Assembly: GCA_934725745.1 (NCBI GenBank)
Contig: CAKVCH010000034.1
Span: 1 to 6,770 of the forward strand
DNA: 6,770 nt
Source of the DNA: an uncultured Clostridia bacterium
GTDB lineage: Bacteria; Bacillota; Clostridia; Christensenellales; UBA1242
Reading direction: 5' to 3'
In this document: piece after piece, positions 1 through 4,748 of the stretch
Layout: every line of letters starts with the position of its first letter
How positions within the stretch are numbered: position 1 is the first letter of the stretch
Notes under the pieces: model-generated
What the model was told of the DNA's origin: nothing
Databases searched by the model: none
Seen by the model: only the letters and a program-made list of their open reading frames with translations
Made by a program: the position numbers and the translations under genes

Positions 1-1
1 C

Positions 2-37
2 GACATCGTGGGTCTACTAATTAGACTCGCCTTTTAG
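2..37 (+). CDS. possible 3' end of an upstream gene (unidentified)
   Basis: The second forward frame is open from the window edge and reads DIVGLLIRLAF before a TAG stop at 35-37. Only 11 residues are visible, so it cannot be identified. In many Firmicutes dprA lies just upstream of topA, and a hydrophobic leucine-rich tail could fit the DprA C-terminal winged-helix region, but that rests on gene order and not on a recognisable motif. The frame may also be open by chance. Confidence 0.2.
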   Translation, partial: DIVGLLIRLAF

Positions 38-40
38 TAG
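14..40. repeat. 7-bp inverted repeat upstream of topA
   Basis: CTACTAA (14-20) and TTAGTAG (34-40) are exact reverse complements around a 13-nt loop. An A-run follows on the + strand and no T-run follows on either strand, so it does not look like an intrinsic terminator. It may be a small hairpin in the topA 5' region, or chance in AT-rich DNA. Confidence 0.3.
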
Positions 41-59
41 TAAAAAAAGTGAGAATTGA

Positions 60-2180
60 ATGAAATTAGTTATCATTGAAGGTCCAGGTAAGCGTGAGAC
101 CTTAAAAAAATATCTTGGTTCAGAATATGATGTTGTGGCGACAAAAGGTCATGTTCGCGACTTGCCAGCAAAGGCACTCGCGGTGGATATTTCCAACAAT
201 TTTGAGCCAAAATACGAGATTATGCCAGATAAAGAAGATATTATAAAAATGCTTAAACAGAAAGCAAGCAAAGCAGACGCTGTTCTTCTTGCAACCGACC
301 CTGATAGAGAAGGGGAAGCGATTAGTTGGCATATCGAACATATTTTAAATATTGGCGAAAACGAGCCTTGTAGGATTGAATTTAACGAAATTTCAAAATC
401 CGTTGTTCAAGAAGCGGTTAAAAATCCAAGAAAAATCAATATGGATTTGGTTCACGCCCAACAAGGTAGGCGAATCTTAGATAGACTTGTTGGCTACAAG
501 GTTTCGCCTATTATTTGCAAAAAAATAAGACCTAACTTGTCTGCTGGGCGTGTCCAAAGCGTTGCGCTTAAAATAATTGTGGATAGAGAAAAGGAAATTG
601 AAAAGTTTAAACCACAAGAATTTTGGACAATTACGGCGTTACTTGAAAAATTAGGCGTAAAGTTTAAGGCTAGTCTCGCGACAAAGAGCGGGAAGAAATT
701 TGTTCCAGCAACAAAGGAAGAGAGTGATTCTGTTTTGCAAGATTTAAAGCAAAATAATTTTAGAGTGGACACAATTAAAAGGTCGGTTACAAAATCCGCT
801 CCCCCAGCACCTTTTATTACAAGTACGCTTCAACAAGACGCGCTCAACAAGATTGGGCTTAGCATTCCACAAACGACCCGTAGCGCGCAAGCGTTGTATG
901 AAGGCGTCGAACTTGGAAGTGAAGGTAAGACCGCTCTTATAACATATATAAGAACTGACTCCACTCGTGTTTCGCCAGAAGCGCAAGCAAAGGCAAAAGA
1001 TTATATTTTGTCGCATTATGGAAAGGAATACGCTCCAAGTAGTTTTAATATATATAAGTCAAAAAAGAACGCACAAGACGCCCACGAAGCGATTAGACCA
1101 ATTAGCCTTGATAGGACGCCTGAGTCCGTCAAACAATATATGTCTAGTGAAAATTATAAGTTGTATAAACTTATTTATGAGCGTTTTGTTGCAAGTCAAA
1201 TGACCCCAGCGACCTTTGATTCGCAAGTAGTCAATCTTTCAAATGGCACATATGGTTTTAAAGCAACTGGTAGAACGCCAATTTTTGACGGCTATACAAG
1301 AGCATATAAGGTTTATGAAGAAAAAAGTGATGATGACGATTCAATAGAGAGCAAGTTGCCTAAACTTATTGAAGGGGACATTCTTGATTGTCAAGACCTT
1401 AAAGGTGAGCAAAAATTTACAAAGCCACCAACACGCTACACCGAAGCGAGTTTAATTAAGACAATGGAAGAAAAGGGAATAGGTCGTCCAGCGACTTACG
1501 CACCAACAGTGATGACTTTGCTCAATAGAAAATATATGGAAAAGCAAGGCAAAGCGCTTAAACCAACAGAACTTGGCGTAGTGGTGACGGAGATTCTTGA
1601 AAAATATTTTAAAGATGTTATGAACATTTCCTTTACGGCAGAAATGGAAGATTCTCTTGACAAAATTGAAGAAGGAACGGAAAAGTGGCAAGATGTCATA
1701 AAAAAGTTCTATGTTGGATTTGAGCAAGAATTAAAAAACGCTTATTTTGAGTCGAAGAAAGTTTCTATGCCAGTTGAACAAAGTGATGTTATTTGCGAAA
1801 AGTGCGGAGCAAAAATGGTTTTAAGACAAGGCAAGTTTGCGAAATTCCTTGCTTGTCCAAACTATCCAACTTGCAAAAACATTAAGTCGCTTAATCCACC
1901 ACAAGAAGCGGTTTGCAAATGTCCAATTTGCCACAAAGATGTTTTTGAAAGACACACAAAAACGGGTAAAATTTTCTATGGTTGCTCGGGCTATCCAACT
2001 TGTAACTTCGCAAGTTGGGACAAACCAACAAATTTGCGTTGTCCAAAATGCAAAAGTTATATTGTTTTAAAGGAATATAAGGACAAAATCGTCTATAAAT
2101 GTTCCAATAAAGAATGTGATTTTGAAAAGAGCGAGCCTAGAAAAAAGGAAGAAGAAACAAGTTCTCAAGAAAGTAAATAA
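60..2180 (+). CDS. topA: DNA topoisomerase I (type IA), three C-terminal zinc ribbons
   Basis: This enzyme relaxes negatively supercoiled DNA in the cytoplasm by cutting one strand through a covalent 5'-phosphotyrosine and passing the other strand. The TOPRIM domain covers about residues 1-115, with the conserved Glu7 and Lys11 and the metal-binding D80-x-D82-x-E84 (DPDREGEA). The active-site Tyr296 lies in ITYIRTDSTR, followed by Arg298. Typical family blocks SAGRVQSVAL (161-170) and GIGRPATYAP (473-482) are present. The C-terminus carries three tetracysteine zinc ribbons: C579/C582/C599/C605, C621/C624/C642/C648 and C661/C664/C681/C686, then a charged tail. At 706 aa the length is normal for Firmicutes TopA. 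The ATG at 60 is preceded by a weak ribosome site (GTGAG, 49-53) and gives the expected N-terminus. An oddity is EGPGKRETL where the family usually has ESPAKAKTI. hslV starts 12 nt after the stop, so cotranscription is likely. Confidence 0.97.
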   Translation: MKLVIIEGPGKRETLKKYLGSEYDVVATKGHVRDLPAKALAVDISNNFEPKYEIMPDKEDIIKMLKQKASKADAVLLATDPDREGEAISWHIEHILNIGENEPCRIEFNEISKSVVQEAVKNPRKINMDLVHAQQGRRILDRLVGYKVSPIICKKIRPNLSAGRVQSVALKIIVDREKEIEKFKPQEFWTITALLEKLGVKFKASLATKSGKKFVPATKEESDSVLQDLKQNNFRVDTIKRSVTKSAPPAPFITSTLQQDALNKIGLSIPQTTRSAQALYEGVELGSEGKTALITYIRTDSTRVSPEAQAKAKDYILSHYGKEYAPSSFNIYKSKKNAQDAHEAIRPISLDRTPESVKQYMSSENYKLYKLIYERFVASQMTPATFDSQVVNLSNGTYGFKATGRTPIFDGYTRAYKVYEEKSDDDDSIESKLPKLIEGDILDCQDLKGEQKFTKPPTRYTEASLIKTMEEKGIGRPATYAPTVMTLLNRKYMEKQGKALKPTELGVVVTEILEKYFKDVMNISFTAEMEDSLDKIEEGTEKWQDVIKKFYVGFEQELKNAYFESKKVSMPVEQSDVICEKCGAKMVLRQGKFAKFLACPNYPTCKNIKSLNPPQEAVCKCPICHKDVFERHTKTGKIFYGCSGYPTCNFASWDKPTNLRCPKCKSYIVLKEYKDKIVYKCSNKECDFEKSEPRKKEEETSSQESK

Positions 2181-2192
2181 AGGAAGGAAAAT

Positions 2193-2729
2193 ATGGAAGG
2201 AATGAGAAGTACAACCATTGTCGCAGTCAAACGCAACGGCAAAACTGCTATCGCGGGTGACGGGCAAGTGACGGTTGGGGAAAAATTTATCGTCAAAAAT
2301 AACGCTGTAAAGGTTAGGCGAATTTACAACGATAAAGTTGTTATCGGTTTTGCGGGGAGTGCTGCCGACGCGTTTAGTTTGTCACAAAAGTTTGAAGAGT
2401 TGCTCCAAAAATTTGGTGGCAACCTTATGCGTAGCGCGGTCGAACTTGCAATTGGGTTTAGGGAAGATAAATATGTTAGACGCCTTGACGCACTTATGCT
2501 TGTTGCTGATAAAGACAACCTATTATATGTTTCGGGGAATGGCGATGTTTTTGAGCCAGAATATGGTGTTGCGGCGATTGGAAGTGGTGAGTTTTATGCT
2601 CTTGCAGCGTCTCGCGCACTTATTGAAAATACCGATTTGTCCGCAAAAGAAATCGCGCTTAAAGCTCTAAAAATTACAAGCGACATCTGTGTTTTCACAA
2701 ACGGCCATGTGACCGTTGAGGAGGTCTAA
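2193..2729 (+). CDS. hslV: ATP-dependent protease HslVU, peptidase subunit HslV (ClpQ/CodW)
   Basis: HslV is the proteasome-beta-like threonine peptidase; two hexameric rings stack and are capped by HslU to degrade unfolded proteins in the cytosol. The frame begins MEGMRS and then TTIVAV, so the family's N-terminal nucleophile should be Thr7 after loss of a six-residue extension. Counting from Thr7, Asp23 is mature D17 (AGDGQ) and Ser131 is mature S125 (IGSG). GFAGS (52-56), GNGDV (115-119) and the C-terminal ICVFTN segment are family blocks. A one-residue longer loop before KVRR matches the Bacillus-type protein. The ATG at 2193 has AGGAAGG (2181-2187) 5 nt upstream; the ATG at 2202 (Met4) has no properly spaced site. 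The 178-aa length is normal. GSGEFYA has Glu133 where Gly is common. The stop lies 1 nt before the hslU ATG, consistent with translational coupling. Confidence 0.96.
   Translation: MEGMRSTTIVAVKRNGKTAIAGDGQVTVGEKFIVKNNAVKVRRIYNDKVVIGFAGSAADAFSLSQKFEELLQKFGGNLMRSAVELAIGFREDKYVRRLDALMLVADKDNLLYVSGNGDVFEPEYGVAAIGSGEFYALAASRALIENTDLSAKEIALKALKITSDICVFTNGHVTVEEV
2719..2724 (+). promoter_or_regulatory. ribosome binding site fixing the hslU start
   Basis: AGGAGG lies inside the last codons of hslV, 6 nt before the ATG at 2731. This spacing is optimal for that ATG. It rules out the in-frame TTG at 2716, which lies upstream of the site and would add five residues (MRRSN) not expected for HslU. Confidence 0.85.
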
Positions 2730-2730
2730 T

Positions 2731-4050
2731 ATGGAATACACTCCAAGAGAAATTGTTTCAGAACTCGACAAATACATTATAGGCCAAGATAAAGCCAAAA
2801 AGGCGGTCGCAATTGCACTTAGAAATAGGTATAGAAGGTCTAGACTTTCAAAGGCAATGCAAGAAGAAATTACACCTAAAAATATCATTATGAAAGGTCC
2901 TACGGGGGTCGGTAAAACAGAAATTGCAAGAAGGCTCGCAAAACTTGTTAAAGCACCTTTTATTAAGGTTGAAGCAACAAAATACACGGAAGTTGGTTAT
3001 GTCGGTCGTGATGTTGAAAGTATGGTTCGCGACTTAGTCGAAGCATCTTTCCGTCTTGTAAAAGATGAAATGACAAGTCAAGTTGTCGAAAAAGTTAAAC
3101 CTACCGTAGATAAACGCCTTTTTGACCTTATATATCCAATAAAGCGTTCAATCGTTGACGGCGATATGGATAGCGAAGATTTCAAAAATCACATTAACAA
3201 GAATTTGTTAGATGGCAAATATGATGATGACTTTGTTGAACTTGAAGTAAAAGAAGCTCCAAAATCCTTTGAAATGATGCCAGGGGCTGGGGCAATGGAA
3301 ATAAATTTCGGCGACCTTATGGGCGGAATTTTTCCACAAAAAAAGAAGAAGAGAAAGCTTACAATTAGAGAAGCGCGCGACATTTTAAATCAAGAAGAAT
3401 GCGACAAAGTTATCGATATGGACACCGTTAAAAGTGAAGCAATTAGGCGTGCAGAACAAGAAGGAATTATTTTTATTGACGAAATCGACAAAATTGCGGG
3501 GACAAACGCAAGGTCAAGTGGGCCAGAAGTCAGTAGAGAAGGTGTGCAAAGAGACATTCTTCCAATTGTTGAAGGTTGCACGGTCAATACAAAATATGGT
3601 ATAATTAAGACTGATTATATTTTGTTTATCGCTGCGGGTGCTTTTCATGTTTCAAAAGTGGAAGATTTGATTCCAGAACTTCAAGGGCGTTTTCCAATAA
3701 GAGTTGACCTTGAAAATTTGACAGCGAAAGAGTTTTATAAAATTTTGACCGAGCCAAAAAATGCTGTGACATTGCAATATCAAGAACTTTTAAAGGTTGA
3801 CAATATAAATTTGATTTTTAAAGAAGAAGCATTAAAAGAAATTGCTCGTTACACTGAAGAAGAAAACGAGACGAGTGAAAACTTGGGCGCTCGTAGACTC
3901 CACACTGTGCTGGAACTTCTCCTAGAAGATATAAGTTACAATGCGGGCGGGGAGCATCCTATGGTGGATGTTGTTATTGACAAAAAGTATGTCACTGATG
4001 CCTTTAAAAACTTTGATAAAAATCACGATTTGAGAAAATATTTCTTGTAA
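2731..4050 (+). CDS. hslU: HslVU protease, AAA+ unfoldase subunit HslU (ClpY/CodX)
   Basis: HslU is the hexameric ATPase that unfolds substrates and threads them into HslV. Numbered from the ATG at 2731 (439 aa, close to the 443 aa of the E. coli protein), it starts with TPREIVSELDKYIIGQD, then Walker A GPTGVGKT (56-63) and the substrate-gripping pore loop GYVGRD (89-94). The HslU-specific I domain follows, roughly residues 105-240, with a Met/Gly-rich stretch and a basic KKKKRK patch. Walker B is IIFIDEID (246-253; D250, E251), a GRF arginine-finger segment lies at 319-321, and sensor 2 is GARRLHT (386-392). The C-terminus ends DLRKYFL, the tail that inserts into HslV; the family more often ends LSRFIL or LSRYIL. 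It directly follows hslV, so the two subunits should be made in a fixed ratio. Unlike in Bacillus, no codY follows. Confidence 0.97.
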   Translation: MEYTPREIVSELDKYIIGQDKAKKAVAIALRNRYRRSRLSKAMQEEITPKNIIMKGPTGVGKTEIARRLAKLVKAPFIKVEATKYTEVGYVGRDVESMVRDLVEASFRLVKDEMTSQVVEKVKPTVDKRLFDLIYPIKRSIVDGDMDSEDFKNHINKNLLDGKYDDDFVELEVKEAPKSFEMMPGAGAMEINFGDLMGGIFPQKKKKRKLTIREARDILNQEECDKVIDMDTVKSEAIRRAEQEGIIFIDEIDKIAGTNARSSGPEVSREGVQRDILPIVEGCTVNTKYGIIKTDYILFIAAGAFHVSKVEDLIPELQGRFPIRVDLENLTAKEFYKILTEPKNAVTLQYQELLKVDNINLIFKEEALKEIARYTEEENETSENLGARRLHTVLELLLEDISYNAGGEHPMVDVVIDKKYVTDAFKNFDKNHDLRKYFL

Positions 4051-4052
4051 TA

Positions 4053-4095
4053 ATCAATTTTACTCGACTTAAAAAGAAAAAAGTGTTAAATTGAT
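4053..4095. repeat. 8-bp inverted repeat spanning the hslU-thioredoxin gap
   Basis: ATCAATTT (4053-4060) and AAATTGAT (4088-4095) are exact reverse complements separated by 27 nt. The left arm begins 3 nt after the hslU stop; the right arm covers the candidate -10 of the thioredoxin promoter. The arms are 35 bp apart start to start. It could be a pair of operator half-sites or a weak stem-loop. There is no GC-rich stem or T-run, so terminator function is unlikely. Confidence 0.35.
4064..4092 (+). promoter_or_regulatory. candidate promoter for the thioredoxin gene
   Basis: TCGACT (4064-4069, 4 of 6 to TTGACA) is followed after 17 nt by TAAATT (4087-4092, 4 of 6 to TATAAT). A TG dinucleotide at 4084-4085 makes it an extended -10. 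The predicted transcript would start about 4099, leaving a short leader with the AAGGGGA ribosome site. The boxes are imperfect, so this is a tentative call; read-through from hslU is the alternative. Confidence 0.35.
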
Positions 4096-4115
4096 AAAAG
4101 ATTAAGGGGATAATT

Positions 4116-4427
4116 ATGGAATTAAAACATTTGAATGAAAAAGAATTTGAAGAACTTGTAAAGAACTCCCAAAAGACTGTATTAGTCGACTTTTTTGCAA
4201 CTTGGTGCGGACCTTGCAAAATGCTTGCACCTGTTTTGGAAGGCGTCCAAGACGAAGTGGGCGATAGTGCACAAATTTATAAAGTTGACATTGACGAATG
4301 TATGGACCTTGCGAAATCATTTGGAATTATGAGTGTTCCTACAATGATTGTCTTTAAAGACGGGCAAGAAGTTAATAGACTTGTGGGGCTGAGACCTAAA
4401 AATTTGATTTTGGAAGCATTAAAGTAG
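4116..4427 (+). CDS. trxA: thioredoxin
   Basis: This small cytosolic thiol-disulfide oxidoreductase reduces protein disulfides and is recycled by thioredoxin reductase. The 103-aa protein is a single thioredoxin fold of normal length. The active site is WCGPCK with Cys31 and Cys34, the buried Asp25 is in VDFFATW, and the cis-proline is Pro75 in SVPTMIVF. There is no signal peptide or membrane segment, so it is the cytosolic housekeeping form and not a secreted TlpA/ResA type. The ATG at 4116 has AAGGGGA (4104-4110) 5 nt upstream. It lies 65 nt after hslU and 317 nt before secD, so it is either a monocistron or the last gene of the topA-hslVU transcript. No thioredoxin reductase gene is nearby. 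The symbol trxA is given by family; genomes of this type often have several paralogues. Confidence 0.93.
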   Translation: MELKHLNEKEFEELVKNSQKTVLVDFFATWCGPCKMLAPVLEGVQDEVGDSAQIYKVDIDECMDLAKSFGIMSVPTMIVFKDGQEVNRLVGLRPKNLILEALK

Positions 4428-4681
4428 TTTTTTATAATTTTAACTTGAATGTTTTGACAAAAATATTAAATAAAGACGACAAAATGTAATGCTATTTGTA
4501 ATCACCTAAGAATTATTTTGGCACAAAATTTTAATCTTTTTGGGCTAAAATGCGTGTTTATATGCTATCTTTTTGTCAATAATTTATAAGAATAGTTGTA
4601 AAGGGAGTAAAAGTTTCTTCCTTTTATCAATTTGCGTTTTAAACTTTTTAGTTAAAAACTACCAACTAAAATCAAAAATAT
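4428..4681. other. AT-rich intergenic stretch without a recognisable gene
   Basis: I see no coding region here on either strand: the ATGs at 4449, 4483, 4489 and 4549 each run into a stop within 10 codons or fewer and lack a ribosome site. No convincing stem plus T-run follows thioredoxin, so its transcript end is not visible. A perfect TTGACA at 4454-4459 has no -10 at usable distance. A ribosome-site-like AAAGGGAG at 4600-4607 has no start codon after it. The promoter-proximal part holds overlapping inverted repeats, listed separately. Confidence 0.6.
4609..4671. repeat. overlapping, mutually exclusive inverted repeats upstream of secD
   Basis: AAAAGTTT (4609-4616) can pair with AAACTTTT (4641-4648) around a 24-nt loop. 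TTTTAGTT (4646-4653) can pair with AACTAAAA (4664-4671) around a 10-nt loop, and its TAGTT (4649-4653) can alternatively pair with AACTA (4657-4661). The arms share bases 4646-4648, so the outer two cannot both be complete. All pairs are AT-dominated and weak. The repeats lie just upstream of the secD promoter, so in DNA form they could be binding sites. Confidence 0.35.
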
Positions 4682-4699
4682 AATTGACTTAACTCAATT
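4682..4699. promoter_or_regulatory. near-perfect 18-bp palindrome over the secD -35 box (candidate operator)
   Basis: AATTGACTTAACTCAATT is a dyad with eight of nine base pairs matching (only the C/C pair at 4688 and 4693 fails). It contains the whole -35 hexamer and extends into the spacer, where a bound repressor would block RNA polymerase. The TTGA...TCAA form recalls operators of MarR-type dimeric regulators, but no specific regulator can be named from the sequence. Confidence 0.4.
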
Positions 4700-4712
4700 T
4701 ATTCTATATACT
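4684..4712 (+). promoter_or_regulatory. sigma-A-type promoter of secD-secF
   Basis: TTGACT (4684-4689) and TATACT (4707-4712) each match the consensus in five of six positions and are separated by exactly 17 nt. Transcription should begin around 4718-4720, giving a leader of only about 26 nt that starts almost at the ribosome binding site. This is the best promoter in the window and implies that secD-secF is transcribed independently of thioredoxin. Confidence 0.8.
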
Positions 4713-4722
4713 TGATTTGTTT

Positions 4723-4748
4723 AGAAGGAGATGTGCCAGGCTAAATGA
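4723..4748 (+). promoter_or_regulatory. secD ribosome site with five-codon leader ORF overlapping the secD start
   Basis: AGAAGGAG (4723-4730) is a strong Shine-Dalgarno match but ends 14 nt before the secD ATG, further than the usual 5-9 nt. An ATG at 4731 touches it directly and encodes MCQAK, stopping at TGA 4746-4748, which overlaps the secD ATG as ATGA. Only a weak CCAGG (4736-4740) lies closer to secD. Either secD tolerates long spacing, or the leader contributes by translational coupling; an ATG with zero spacing would itself initiate poorly. Confidence 0.4.

Noticed and set aside
2..37. Firm assignment of the upstream tail to DprA
   Set aside because: Eleven residues give no diagnostic motif; only gene order suggests it.
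1452..1727. Antisense open frames over topA, hslV, hslU, secD and secF
   Set aside because: They mirror strongly coding sense frames, lack ribosome sites and show no recognisable protein features.
2716..2730. TTG at 2716 as an alternative hslU start
   Set aside because: It lies upstream of the AGGAGG site, adds residues not seen at HslU N-termini, and the ATG at 2731 has ideal spacing.
4428..4470. Intrinsic terminator after thioredoxin
   Set aside because: There are T-rich tracts but no GC-containing stem before them.
4454..4490. Perfect TTGACA at 4454 as a promoter
   Set aside because: The nearest good -10 (TGTAAT, 4485-4490) is 25 nt away and the 17-nt position has no -10-like hexamer.
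4518..4551. TTGGCA with TAAAAT as a promoter
   Set aside because: The spacer is 22 nt, well outside the functional range for sigma-A promoters.
4549..4581. Short ORF of 10 codons in the intergenic region
   Set aside because: It has no ribosome binding site, no family resemblance, and its length is expected by chance.
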